This document shows, piece after piece, positions 19,101 through 28,160 of a stretch of 64,000 nt of DNA. The stretch comes from a virus. A program made the position numbers and the translations under genes. The notes under the pieces are model-generated. The model saw only the letters and a program-made list of their open reading frames with translations, ran no database searches and was not told the origin of the DNA. Position 1 is the stretch's first letter. Every line of letters begins with the position of its first letter. Location of the stretch: the IMG/VR virus record IMGVR_UViG_3300044733_003647, positions 62,001 through 126,000 of that record. One strand, 5' to 3'.

Positions 19101-20075
19101 TCAACAACATTCAGTGTTGCTGCACAAGATGATGCACCAATAGGTATGTTCATTGAAGTGGACGGAAGTAGATTTTACATGCTTGGTTCAAGCAATGATA
19201 CCGTCTATCAGTACAGACTTCCGATGGCAACGATTGAATTGACAGGAAACACATTTATAAATGGCGACATTAATGTTTTACAAAATTTAAATGTTGATGG
19301 ATCAGCCACATTCCGCAATGAAATTATTTCGAATAATGTAATATCAAGCAACATTTATGTTTCTGGGTATAATGTATTTACCTATATTACGAATGCTTAC
19401 ATACAAGCCAATGCTGCATTTGCTGCAGCTAATGCTGGTGGAGCCGGCACAGACCAATTTGCTAGAAACACAGCTAATGCAGCCTTCATACAAGCTAATG
19501 CCGCTTTCGCAGTGGCGAATACTGGCGGCGGTGGTGGCGGTCCAGGAACAGATAACGTAGCTAGACAAACGGCTAATGCAGCCTTCATACAAGCCAATGC
19601 TGCATTTGCTGCAGCTAACGCAGGAGGATCAGGCACAGATCAATACGCAAGAGACACAGCAAATGCTGCATTGATTGCAGTTAGTAATAACGCAGTGAAT
19701 TTGTTAGTTTATAGTAATTTCTTTATTGCAAATGGTAATACATCAACATTTAGTGTCACAACAAATCCTGAAAGTAAAGAATACACAGTAGTAAACATAG
19801 ATGGTGTTATTCAATTAAAGAATACATATTCATTAAGTGGAAACACAATTATTTTATCGGAAAATGTTGCAGCAAATGCAAATGTTGAAATAACAGTTTC
19901 TGGTGGAGGCGGCGGTGGTAATACTACTGTAGGTTTCGTTACTCAAAATAAAACTGTTATAGATAGTAATGTAACAATAGGTGCTGGTTTCAGTGCAGTC
20001 AGTGTTGGTCCATTATCTATAGCAAACAATGTCGTTATAAACATAGCTGCTGGACAAAAATGGGTAATTTTATAA
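16191..20075 (+). CDS. Large tail fibre with beta-propeller-like segment
   Basis: A 1294-residue protein. It opens with a MSNTSIQLKKSG...LSFGEVAINYADGKLYYKN attachment module like other fibres here, followed by ANGAFAQANAAY shaft repeats. Two nearly identical segments (TGTYFPIVTDTTIT...STGHWVGQT) follow. From about residue 766 to 1013 five repeats of about 50 residues (SFSVA-Q-x-P-x-G-x-F-x-DG-x-x-x-x-V-x-G-x-x-x-D-x-V-x-QY) look like beta-propeller blades. More QANAAF repeats and a small C-terminal beta domain end it. Probably a long tail fibre whose propeller-like region could bind a host surface ligand. Confidence 0.7.
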   Translation: MSNTSIQLKKSGATGNTPTGLSFGEVAINYADGKLYYKNSLGGTSYISNQFSFDTINANNSLILATGVSDTLSFVAGDNISINTNTATKTIVISATSGGSTSGGIYANGAFAQANAAYTHANAAFNAANTGGSSTDSVARTTANAAYTHANAAFNAANTGGSSTDSVARTTANAAFVQANAAYASQNTTGSYANSAYTQANTATTNASTADSKAVTAGSYANSAYTQANTATNNAAGASLYANGAFIQANAAFNRANSVLGGFRANTLIVANGTGFLSNSNAEFSLSNNTLYVPNANISNEIVANSLIFYDGTRLNSATGINANTANSAATANVSIFARVTNVTTGTYFPIVTDTTITGADTFHYSSGDFLMYAANNTFRATGNVWAGEFLAVGSNIPVVNSTGHWVGQTISAGSAGSANTANVAINARITNVTTGTYFPIVTDTTITGSDTLHYSSNDFLMYAANNTFRATGNVWAGEFLAVGTNIPVVNSTGHWVGQTVNGIDSFARTTANAALPTTGGTVTGNLTLSTTSTMIIQNTRPTTSNSTGALIVRGGVGIAGNLFVGGIFTVDGDFQVGNTTSTGNVFNSGFVTFSQPTLFTSNAATTSNTTGAIISTGGIATRGNLFSGAIRITGPSSNGLTFADGTVQYTANAPSSSIANGSSNIVIPTANGNIIANVSGNTIVTITANGFSTSGANGDISGANNIFSNFINVTSASIVSGVNVVPFIQSAFNRANNSLNANTGGRVTGNTVISNVDMANAIYSNVSFSVATQEDAPSAMSISADGKKMFVMGTTGDDVNEYDLTTPWLVSSATFVRVFSVASQENFPTGLFFRPDGLKFYVVGQTNDTVYQYALTTPWDLSTASYESKSFSVSSQDNNPTGIFFRPNGLSMYVTGSSTDSVHQYTLSTAWDVSTATFLQSFSVASEETVPQDLSFANDGSRMFVMGNIGDDVNIYNLSTSWNVSTAVFSTTFSVAAQDDAPIGMFIEVDGSRFYMLGSSNDTVYQYRLPMATIELTGNTFINGDINVLQNLNVDGSATFRNEIISNNVISSNIYVSGYNVFTYITNAYIQANAAFAAANAGGAGTDQFARNTANAAFIQANAAFAVANTGGGGGGPGTDNVARQTANAAFIQANAAFAAANAGGSGTDQYARDTANAALIAVSNNAVNLLVYSNFFIANGNTSTFSVTTNPESKEYTVVNIDGVIQLKNTYSLSGNTIILSENVAANANVEITVSGGGGGGNTTVGFVTQNKTVIDSNVTIGAGFSAVSVGPLSIANNVVINIAAGQKWVIL
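17202..17691 (+). repeat. Direct repeat of about 220 bp within the large fibre gene
   Basis: The segment near 17202-17421 recurs near 17471-17691, with a central stretch identical for roughly 80 bases. The encoded 73-residue blocks are almost identical. This indicates recent duplication or homogenising recombination in the fibre shaft. Confidence 0.75.
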
Positions 20076-20104
20076 AATTTGATATTGACAAAAACGGATA
20101 AAAA

Positions 20105-20743
20105 ATGCCAAGTATTATTAACGCATCAACTTCATCAACAGGTCTTTTACAATCGGCAGATGCCAGTGGCATTCTACAGTTACAGAGTAATGGCACAACA
20201 GGATTAACTGTGAATGCTAATGCAAATGTAACAATAAGCAACAGTTTATTTGTGAGCGGAAATGAAGTTCAACCATTGGTTTCTGGAACATCACAAACTA
20301 CAACTAGTGGAACTAGCATAGATTTCACTAGCATACCAAGTTGGGTAAGAAGAATTACAGTGATGTTTAATGGGGTAAGCACAAATGGAACTAGCATAAT
20401 TCAAATTCAAGTTGGATCTGGATCCTTTGTTACATCTGGTTACTTTGCAAATTATGGTGCAATTAATTTGGGTACCGGACAAGCAAACATTACAACAGGA
20501 ATTCCTGTATATGCGGGTGCATCAGCAGCTTCTGTATCCACCGGACACATTATACTCACTTTAATTGGATCAAATACTTGGATTGCATCTGGAGTTGTGT
20601 TATACACAAATAATGCTGGAGCTATGTATATGATTGCTGGTAATACCCCTTCGCTTGCCGGTGCGCTCGACAGAGTAAGATTAACCACAGTAAACGGCAC
20701 TGACACTTTTGACGCTGGCTCAGTTAACATATTATACGAATAA
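20105..20743 (+). CDS. Tail protein, copy 1 of a duplicated pair
   Basis: A 212-residue protein. The variable N-terminus is a fibre attachment type (MPSIINASTSSTGLLQSADASG). The C-terminal domain, TSGTSIDFTSIPSWVRRITVMFNGVSTNGTS to LDRVRLTTVNGTDTFDAGSVNILYE, is shared with the next gene and is a common domain in phage tail adhesins. Inferred receptor-binding or decorating tail protein. Confidence 0.6.
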   Translation: MPSIINASTSSTGLLQSADASGILQLQSNGTTGLTVNANANVTISNSLFVSGNEVQPLVSGTSQTTTSGTSIDFTSIPSWVRRITVMFNGVSTNGTSIIQIQVGSGSFVTSGYFANYGAINLGTGQANITTGIPVYAGASAASVSTGHIILTLIGSNTWIASGVVLYTNNAGAMYMIAGNTPSLAGALDRVRLTTVNGTDTFDAGSVNILYE

Positions 20744-20755
20744 CAGGAACAAATA

Positions 20756-21343
20756 ATGCCATACGGAACATTAGCACTAGACGCAATAGAAAGTTCTGGT
20801 AATTTAAGTATTACTGGTAATGTTACAACTACGGGCACAATTACTAGTTCTACAGGTGTTACTTATCCTTTAGTGGCAAATACAGCTAAGACCACAACCA
20901 GTGGCACCAGTATAAATTTCACTGATATTCCAGATTGGGTGAAAAGAATTACACTTATGTATAGCGGCGTTAGCACTAGCGGTACTAGTAATTGGTTAAT
21001 ACAGCTCGGAGATTCAGGCGGAGTTGAAAACACTGGCTATTTGGGGGTTGGAACTTTTCTTGGAGCTACAACTAGCGGTACAAACTACACGGCTGGATTT
21101 GGATTCTCAATTGGCGGTGCTGGTCATATATTGCATGGGTCAGCTGTTCTTACTTTGCTTTCTAGTTCAACAAACTCTTGGACTTGTATGGGTAGTTTAG
21201 GTGGAACTGGTACCGCCGCCGGATTTATATACTCAACTGCTGGTGCCAAATCACTAAGTGGAACTTTAGATAGAGTTAGACTAACCACAGTAAACGGTAC
21301 AGATACTTTCGACGCTGGCTCAGTTAATATTTTGTATGAGTAA
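20756..21343 (+). CDS. Tail protein, copy 2 of a duplicated pair
   Basis: A 195-residue protein. It shares the DIPDWVKRITLMYSGVSTSGTS core and an almost identical 25-residue C-terminus with the gene at 20105. The middle is diverged, as expected for a ligand-contacting surface. Tandem duplication with diversification fits a host-range role. The start is 12 bases after the previous stop. Confidence 0.6.
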   Translation: MPYGTLALDAIESSGNLSITGNVTTTGTITSSTGVTYPLVANTAKTTTSGTSINFTDIPDWVKRITLMYSGVSTSGTSNWLIQLGDSGGVENTGYLGVGTFLGATTSGTNYTAGFGFSIGGAGHILHGSAVLTLLSSSTNSWTCMGSLGGTGTAAGFIYSTAGAKSLSGTLDRVRLTTVNGTDTFDAGSVNILYE

Positions 21344-21349
21344 ACAATT

Positions 21350-22363
21350 ATGGCAATAACATTAGACGGATCCTCTGGATTAGTATTACCATCTTGGGCT
21401 ACTGCTGGTCGCCCGAGTAATCCTCAAAATGGTCAAATGGGATTGAATACAACATTGGGGTATATAGAGTGGTACAATCAAGCTTATGGATCATGGCAGG
21501 GAATTTTTCAGGGTCTCAATTATGCTATAAATTATCTAGTTGTCGCAGGCGGCGGTGCTGGAGGTGGTGCTGGTTCCACTTGGGCATCGGCAGGCGGCGG
21601 CGGCGCCGGCGGTTATCGTACTGGAACACTTGGTGTAACTAGTCAAACTAATTATACCATTGTAGTTGGAGCTGGTGGCACATCTACATCAGTATATGGT
21701 GGAGGCACAGCTGGCAGTAATTCTTCATTAACAACAGACATAGTTTCAGCTGGCGGCGGCGGAGGTAGTGGTTTTAATGGTGCTGGAAGTACCGGTGGAT
21801 CTGGTGGCGGTGGCGGTGGATATACAAGTGCTCCAGGCACAAGTACGGGATATACCGGTAATATTCCAGTAACATCACCATCACAAGGTAACAATGGTGG
21901 AAATGGGTCTGGTGGAAATGGGTCTGGATCATCTGCCGGTGGTGGTGGCGGTGGATCTGGCGCAGTAGGTTCAAATTCAGCTAGCACCAGCGTAGGTGGT
22001 GCTGGTGGAGCCGGTACAGCTTCAACAATCACTGGATCATCTGTAACCTATGCTGCAGGCGGAGGCGGTGGAGCAGGTGGAACTGGTGGAGCAGGTGGAT
22101 CATCTATAGGGGGTGCCGGCGGATCTGGTAATAGTAACGGAAGTGCATCACCTGCTCCAAATACTGGTAGCGGTGGCGGAGGAGGTGGCGGCGGTGCCAG
22201 TGGTGGTGGAACATTGGGCGGATCTGGTAGTTCAGGTATTGTAATTGTTTCGTATGCTAGTACAGCTCAAAGAGGTACTGGAGGAATAGTTTCAACATAT
22301 GTGTCTGCTAATACTACCTATTGGGTACACACTTTTACCTCATCTGGAACATATACAGCATAA
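21350..22363 (+). CDS. Polyglycine-rich tail adhesin 1
   Basis: A 337-residue protein. The N-terminus (MAITLDGSSGLVLPSWATAGRPSNPQNG) is a common phage fibre-tip module. From about residue 65, long Gly-rich runs alternate with short Ser/Thr/Ala segments, like polyglycine-II sandwich adhesins such as the gp38-type tip proteins of T-even phages. The C-terminal SGIVIVSYAS and W-VHTFTSSGTYTA strands are typical. Likely fibre-tip receptor-binding protein. Confidence 0.6.
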   Translation: MAITLDGSSGLVLPSWATAGRPSNPQNGQMGLNTTLGYIEWYNQAYGSWQGIFQGLNYAINYLVVAGGGAGGGAGSTWASAGGGGAGGYRTGTLGVTSQTNYTIVVGAGGTSTSVYGGGTAGSNSSLTTDIVSAGGGGGSGFNGAGSTGGSGGGGGGYTSAPGTSTGYTGNIPVTSPSQGNNGGNGSGGNGSGSSAGGGGGGSGAVGSNSASTSVGGAGGAGTASTITGSSVTYAAGGGGGAGGTGGAGGSSIGGAGGSGNSNGSASPAPNTGSGGGGGGGGASGGGTLGGSGSSGIVIVSYASTAQRGTGGIVSTYVSANTTYWVHTFTSSGTYTA

Positions 22364-22373
22364 ACGAAATAAA

Positions 22374-23162
22374 ATGGGAATTAATATAGGCCGAGGAATT
22401 AATGTTGGTGGTGGATTAACATTTGGTTATTCTCCGTCACCCATTTCAGTTGAATATTTAATTGTTGCTGGTGCCGGTGGCGGCGGCGGCCGTGGAGTTA
22501 ATGTAGGAGGCGGTGGCGGCGGAGCCGGTGGTTTATTAACTGGTATGGATTTTTTTAATTTCGATCAATCTTACGCAATTATTGTTGGTGCTGGCGGCGC
22601 CGGTGCGGCGTTCAACACTAACGGAACTTCTGGGCAAAACTCATCATTTAACACAGTATCGGCAATTGGTGGTGGATTTGGTGCAATATTTGGACCCGCA
22701 GGAAACGGCGGAAGTGGAGGTGGTGTTAGTGGTGCAAATCAAACCGCTGGTTCAGGCACCGCTGGCCAAGGAAATAACGGTTCTATAGGAGCAGGCACGA
22801 TTGGAGTAACACCCTGTACCGGCGGTGGAGGAGGAGGTGCGGGTTCTGCGGCTAGCGGCCGCATTGGAGGTACAGGTTTAACAAATAGTATATCTGGATC
22901 TTCAGTAACATATGCAGTCGGCGGCGATGGTGGTAACACAGGAGGAGCAGGTAATACTTCAGGAGCTTCCAATACAGGCAATGCTGGTCGTGGATCGGAC
23001 GGCGATGCATCTTTATCGGGTAGCGGTGGATCCGGCATCGTAATTATAAGATATTCTGATACATTGCCAGCAGCTAAGAGCACAACCGGTAGCCCCACAA
23101 TTTCTGTGTCGGGTGGATATAGAATATATACTTTTACAGGATCAGGTAGTATTACATTTTAA
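22374..23162 (+). CDS. Polyglycine-rich tail adhesin 2
   Basis: A 262-residue protein. The start is ATG 22374 (MGINIGRGINVGGG), ten bases after the previous stop; the longer open frame is not used. It has Gly-rich segments and the same SGIVIIRYSD...GYRIYTFTGSGSITF ending as the previous gene. The two may be alternative or combined receptor-binding tips. Function is inferred from composition and neighbours. Confidence 0.6.
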   Translation: MGINIGRGINVGGGLTFGYSPSPISVEYLIVAGAGGGGGRGVNVGGGGGGAGGLLTGMDFFNFDQSYAIIVGAGGAGAAFNTNGTSGQNSSFNTVSAIGGGFGAIFGPAGNGGSGGGVSGANQTAGSGTAGQGNNGSIGAGTIGVTPCTGGGGGGAGSAASGRIGGTGLTNSISGSSVTYAVGGDGGNTGGAGNTSGASNTGNAGRGSDGDASLSGSGGSGIVIIRYSDTLPAAKSTTGSPTISVSGGYRIYTFTGSGSITF

Positions 23163-23173
23163 GAGGTTAAAAA

Positions 23174-23551
23174 ATGGCACATTTTGCACAATTGGATGAA
23201 AATAATATTGTCACACAAGTAATCGTAGTAAACAACCAAGAATTATTGGATGAGAGCAATGTCGAGCAAGAAGAAAAAGGTATTGTTTTTTGCCAATCAC
23301 TTTTGGGTGGTAATTGGAAACAAACAAGTTACAATGCAAACATAAGAAAAAATTATGCAGGTGTAGGTTACACATATGATGTTGAAAGAGATGCTTTTAT
23401 TCCACCAAAACCATATGCATATGCATCTTGGATTTTGAATGAAGATACATGCAGATGGGAAGCACCAATTGCTTATCCAGAAGATGGCAAAGCATACACA
23501 TGGAACGAAGAAACTGTTTCTTGGCAAGAAGTGATTCTAGATTTAGAATAA
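23174..23551 (+). CDS. Conserved T4-like phage protein, probable tail accessory
   Basis: A 125-residue protein. The N-terminus MAHFAQLDENNIVTQVIVVNN and the tryptophan-rich C-terminal half (SWILNED-x-CRWEAPI-x-YP-x-DGK-x-Y-x-WNE) match a protein often found near fibre genes in marine T4-like phages. Its exact role is not known to me. A short AGAGG-type ribosome-binding site precedes it. Confidence 0.5.
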   Translation: MAHFAQLDENNIVTQVIVVNNQELLDESNVEQEEKGIVFCQSLLGGNWKQTSYNANIRKNYAGVGYTYDVERDAFIPPKPYAYASWILNEDTCRWEAPIAYPEDGKAYTWNEETVSWQEVILDLE

Positions 23552-23554
23552 ATA
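23547..23554 (+). promoter_or_regulatory. Late promoter AATAAATA
   Basis: Matches NATAAATA, overlaps the previous stop codon, and lies 24 bases before the large LamG protein gene. Confidence 0.5.
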
Positions 23555-23578
23555 CTTTATTTAAAAGACATTTAAAAC

Positions 23579-26500
23579 ATGCCACTAACTAGAATTCAAC
23601 CGCAAGGTTTAGATAGCACTGGAACTTATACATTCAATGGTATTATAGCAAACACTGCTATTGTTGCTGGTAATGATATCTCTTCTGGTGGCGGACCTAA
23701 AATAACAAATATACAGGTAACCGATAGTTCATACAATGTATTGGATGATACATCTGTAAGTACATCTGGTGGTTACATTAAAATTACAGGCACAGGCTTT
23801 GCATCTGGTTGTCAAGTATTAATTAATAATACTCCAGTAACATCAGTAACTTTTGTAAGTGCGACAGAAGTTAGGGCACAAGTTCCTGCAACCTCGGCCG
23901 GAACATATGTTGTTTATTTGGTAAACAGCGATGGTGGCGTAGCAATACGGGTTAATGGTATTACATTTAGTGGCACACCTAATTGGGTAACATCAAGCAC
24001 ACTTCCAAATAGTGATCCGTTAGTATCCATTCAATTGAGTGCAACAAGTGATAGTGCAGTTGTATATTCATTGGCCGCAGGCAGCACTTTACCTACTGGT
24101 ATAACACTTTCAAGTGGTGGTTTGTTGAGTGGAACTGTAACAGGAACAGATCAAACAACTTATAATTTTACTATAAATGCAATTGACGCAGAGTTGCAAG
24201 ATAGCCCAAGAACATTTAGCATAACGATAACTTTTAGTGATTTAAACTTTCCTTATGTAACTACTTTGATTAGTGCAAACACTGCAACTTTGCCATACGA
24301 CAGTGATGCCAGTAATAATAATTTTGCAATAACACCAAATGGTGATGTTAGACCGAACGGCTTTAATCCATATACACCTGGCTACTATAGTAATTATTTT
24401 GATGGTACTGGTGATTATTTGACTGTTCCGAGTACATCAAGTTTATCTATGGGCACTGGTGATTTTTGTATTGAAATGTGGATTTACCCAACCGCATTGT
24501 CCGCTACATCACAAGTACTGTATGCAAATTTTTCTGCTGGCACCACTCAAATGGGTGTTTTTATTAGAAACACAAGCACCATTCGTTTTTCAAGTTGGGA
24601 TACTGCGTATTTGGATAGTGCTTCCGGAAGTATTGTAAATAATATATGGCATCATATTGTTGTTTGCAGGGCTACGACTACTACATCATTGTTTATAAAT
24701 GGTGTTAGGGCTGCAACTGCGACAGGTGCTTCAAATGATTTTTCATCCAGTTCTGCTTTTTCAATTGGTCGTAATCCAAATAATACTGAATTTTTTCCCG
24801 GTTACATATCTAATCTTCGGGTTATAAAAGGCAGCGCTCTATATAACCCTTCTAGCACTACAATTACAGTCCCGACGACACCATTGACTGCTATAGCCAA
24901 CACCAGCTTACTAACCTGCCAAAGTAATGGATTTATTGACAACAGCACAAACGCATTTACTATCACACGCAATGGTGACACACTGGTATCAGGATTTGAT
25001 CCGTTTGTACCCGACACCAGCTACGGTACCTATGGAAGCACTTACTTTGATGGCACTGGTGATTATCTAGCACCCGCAACTAATTCTGCTTTCGCATTTG
25101 GCACAGGCGATTTTACTTTTGAATGCTGGATTTATGCTACTACTGCTAATGATTCTCCAATTTATGAGAGCCGTTCAACAAACTCAACCACAGATGGATT
25201 TACTGTAACGGCATTTTCTTCAACTGTAATTAGAGTTTATACAACAGCAGTACTTGTTTCTGCTACCGTTTCTAACTATGTAAATACATGGACACATGTC
25301 GCATTTACACGACAGGGTAGCACCAACCGTTTATTTGTAAATGGTGTACTTGGTGCAACGGCAACAGCCGCTGACAACTTTAGTAATACTACTGCATTCA
25401 TTGGTGCAGGACGATACGCAAGTAGTAGTTTATCTGCTTACTTTACAGGATACATCTCTGATGCTAGGATAGTAAAAGGTACAGCAGTCTATACCTCAGC
25501 GTTTACTCCACCTACAACACCATTAACCGCAATAGCCAACACAAGTTTGTTGACCTGCCAAACCAATCAACCCGATAATAACAATATATTATTAGATTCC
25601 AGCACCAACAACTTCTTAATTACAAGAAACGGTAATACCACACAAGGCACATTTAGCCCATATGGTCCGTTATGGAGTAACTACTTTGATGGTACTGGTG
25701 ATTATTTAACAATTCCTTACAGTGCATCTATGGTTCAGTGGTGGGACACTGATTACACCATTGAAATGTGGGTGTATAATGTTACCAACTCACAAACATC
25801 TAATGGCTTTCCCCTTCAAGTTGCTTACGGACTCCCTGCCCAAGCTGATACTTATTGGTCATTCGGTACTCTTACTAATGGTACACTAATGTTCTATTAT
25901 TATAACGGAGGCGCAGTAACATCAGCAGTTAGTAGTGCTACAGTGCCTTTGAATACTTGGACGCATGTTGCGATGGTTTATACTAATTCAAGCACGACTC
26001 TTAAAGGTTACATTAACGGAGTTCAAGCATTTTCAGTATCAAAATCCGGCACGCCTCAGGGTCCTTCGGGGCAGACTGTAAACTTGGGGGCAGTACAATC
26101 TACAGGATACAATGGTTATATTTCAAATCTTCGTATAGTAAGAGGTACGGCAGTATATACCTCAGCATTTACTCCAAGTACTTCACCACTAACTGCCATA
26201 GCCAATACCAGTTTACTAACTTGCACAGATAATAGATTCGTAGACGATAGCCCAAACAATTTTACCATCACCCGTAACGGCGATGTTAGTGTACAAAGAT
26301 TTAGTCCTTTTAGTCCACAGACAGTCACTACTTTTTATAGTGGTTATTTTGATGGTACTGGAGATTGGCTAGTTACAACAACATCTCCTGCAACATTGTC
26401 TGGAAGTTTTACTATAGAAGGATGGGTTTATATAACATCTTTAGCAGCTGGCAGAAGCCTAGTGTGTGTAGGCGACGACAATACTTCAACTGGCGCCTTG

Positions 26501-28138
26501 TTTTTTGTAAACACATCTGGAAGATTAGCAATTTTTGGAAACGGTGGTAATATTTTAGTTGGTACTTCACAGACTGTGGCAGTAAATACTTGGAATCATA
26601 TTGCATTTGTTCGATCATCAGGTACAATAACAGCATATCTTAATGGAGTTGCAGATTCAACTACAGCATCTAACAGTACAGCATTTACAGGTGCAAACAG
26701 AATTGGTGGAGAATTATTTGCTGGAAATGCCGGTGGTACTATAATGTTGGGTTATATCTCTAACTATAGATTAGTAAATGGAACCGCAGTATATACCTCA
26801 GCATTCACTCCACCTACTCAACCATTAACTGCAATATCCGGTACAAGTTTACTAACATGTCAAAGTGCAACTTTTATAGACAATTCAACTAATAACTTTA
26901 CTATTACAGTTGCTGGTAACACCACACCAACAACAGTTGCACCATTTACACCCACAGCAACAACAGGAGTTGCTTACTCACCAAGTGTGTATGGTGGTAG
27001 TATGTATTTTGATGGTAGTGGAGACTATTTAACTGTTCCGCCCAGCACAACAACATATTTGTCTAATAGAGCATTCACCATTGAAGCATGGGTTTATCTC
27101 AATGCGAACTATGTAGTATTAGTATCTCGTCGAGCAGAGGTTTCAGCTCGTGGATTTTTCCTTACATATGGTAACATTACAGATAACAAATTCACTTTTT
27201 ATGCTGGTGATACTGATGGTGGTTTTTGGAATGTGCAGTTGACTTCAACAGATACTTTTTCTTTGAGACAATGGCACCATGTTGTAATAACTAGAAATTC
27301 CAGTAATGTATTCACTCTATGGGTCAATGGGGTATCTCAAGCAACTGGTACTGCTTCATTTACTATAGCAGATGACACAAGCAACTTGTTAATTGGTGCC
27401 ATAGACAGCGGAAATGCACCAATGAACGGATATATTTCCAATCTACGAATTATAACAGGTCAAGCACTTTACACCAGCAATTTTGCACCCCCTGTTAGTC
27501 CACTAATAGCAATTCAAAACAGTGTTTTACTGTTAAATGGTACCAGTGCAGGCGTTTATGACAGTTCTATGATGAACGATTATGAAACCGTGGGCAATAG
27601 TAACTTGGTAACAAGCATTAAAAAATACGGCAACAGTAGTTTATATTTTGATGGCACTGGGGATTATTTGGCTACAAACAGTACACTAATAACAAATTTT
27701 GGAGCAAGACCGTTTACTATAGAATCTTGGGTATATTTTAATTCTGTGTCAGGTACTCGATATATAATGTCAACTTATCAAGATTCAGGCACAGGCTGGG
27801 CCCTTGGTTTATTCAACTCAAAGTTTAATTTTTGGGCAACAGGAGACGGGGCAGATATTGTTGGCACAACCACTCCTGTTATTAACACATGGTATCACTT
27901 GGCAGTATCGGGCCAAACAGGATCAATAAAACTTTTTGTAAACGGAATTCAAGAAGGATCTACATATACTGGCGCAACAGCATTAAACTCTACATCCACT
28001 TTGCGTGTTGGCGACGGAGCAGGTGCCGCAGCCGGCCAAGCCTTAAACGGCTATCTAGACGATGTTCGTATCACCCGCGGTGCGGCCCGTTACACTGCAA
28101 ACTTTACCCCACCTAGCAGTCCCTTTATAACCAAATAA
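23579..28138 (+). CDS. Giant multi-LamG tail adhesin (1519 aa)
   Basis: The N-terminal module MPLTRIQPQGLDSTGTYTFN is a fibre attachment type. An IPT/TIG-like domain (residues about 40-130) and an Ig-like putative cadherin-type domain (about 135-220) follow. Six concanavalin-A/LamG repeats then start near residues 274, 489, 702, 922, 1142 and 1355. Each has YFDGTGDYL, E-x-W-Y, NTW-H-x-A/V and LFVNG, and all but the last end P-x-x-PLTAIANTSLLTCQ or a variant. LamG folds commonly bind carbohydrates, so I infer a glycan-binding tail fibre. The unusually high copy number suggests avidity or bead-on-string reach. Confidence 0.75.
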   Translation: MPLTRIQPQGLDSTGTYTFNGIIANTAIVAGNDISSGGGPKITNIQVTDSSYNVLDDTSVSTSGGYIKITGTGFASGCQVLINNTPVTSVTFVSATEVRAQVPATSAGTYVVYLVNSDGGVAIRVNGITFSGTPNWVTSSTLPNSDPLVSIQLSATSDSAVVYSLAAGSTLPTGITLSSGGLLSGTVTGTDQTTYNFTINAIDAELQDSPRTFSITITFSDLNFPYVTTLISANTATLPYDSDASNNNFAITPNGDVRPNGFNPYTPGYYSNYFDGTGDYLTVPSTSSLSMGTGDFCIEMWIYPTALSATSQVLYANFSAGTTQMGVFIRNTSTIRFSSWDTAYLDSASGSIVNNIWHHIVVCRATTTTSLFINGVRAATATGASNDFSSSSAFSIGRNPNNTEFFPGYISNLRVIKGSALYNPSSTTITVPTTPLTAIANTSLLTCQSNGFIDNSTNAFTITRNGDTLVSGFDPFVPDTSYGTYGSTYFDGTGDYLAPATNSAFAFGTGDFTFECWIYATTANDSPIYESRSTNSTTDGFTVTAFSSTVIRVYTTAVLVSATVSNYVNTWTHVAFTRQGSTNRLFVNGVLGATATAADNFSNTTAFIGAGRYASSSLSAYFTGYISDARIVKGTAVYTSAFTPPTTPLTAIANTSLLTCQTNQPDNNNILLDSSTNNFLITRNGNTTQGTFSPYGPLWSNYFDGTGDYLTIPYSASMVQWWDTDYTIEMWVYNVTNSQTSNGFPLQVAYGLPAQADTYWSFGTLTNGTLMFYYYNGGAVTSAVSSATVPLNTWTHVAMVYTNSSTTLKGYINGVQAFSVSKSGTPQGPSGQTVNLGAVQSTGYNGYISNLRIVRGTAVYTSAFTPSTSPLTAIANTSLLTCTDNRFVDDSPNNFTITRNGDVSVQRFSPFSPQTVTTFYSGYFDGTGDWLVTTTSPATLSGSFTIEGWVYITSLAAGRSLVCVGDDNTSTGALFFVNTSGRLAIFGNGGNILVGTSQTVAVNTWNHIAFVRSSGTITAYLNGVADSTTASNSTAFTGANRIGGELFAGNAGGTIMLGYISNYRLVNGTAVYTSAFTPPTQPLTAISGTSLLTCQSATFIDNSTNNFTITVAGNTTPTTVAPFTPTATTGVAYSPSVYGGSMYFDGSGDYLTVPPSTTTYLSNRAFTIEAWVYLNANYVVLVSRRAEVSARGFFLTYGNITDNKFTFYAGDTDGGFWNVQLTSTDTFSLRQWHHVVITRNSSNVFTLWVNGVSQATGTASFTIADDTSNLLIGAIDSGNAPMNGYISNLRIITGQALYTSNFAPPVSPLIAIQNSVLLLNGTSAGVYDSSMMNDYETVGNSNLVTSIKKYGNSSLYFDGTGDYLATNSTLITNFGARPFTIESWVYFNSVSGTRYIMSTYQDSGTGWALGLFNSKFNFWATGDGADIVGTTTPVINTWYHLAVSGQTGSIKLFVNGIQEGSTYTGATALNSTSTLRVGDGAGAAAGQALNGYLDDVRITRGAARYTANFTPPSSPFITK

Positions 28139-28141
28139 ATA
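28134..28141 (+). promoter_or_regulatory. Late promoter AATAAATA
   Basis: Overlaps the stop codon of the LamG gene and lies 19 bases before gp13, opening the neck/packaging block. Confidence 0.5.
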
Positions 28142-28160
28142 GTCCATAAAGGACAAAAAA

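Noticed and set aside
21652-23098. Long proline-rich frames on the minus strand opposite the glycine-rich adhesins (21652-22032, 22739-23098)
   Set aside because: They are complementary shadows of GGN-rich codons, with no ribosome-binding sites, and lie within well-supported + strand genes.
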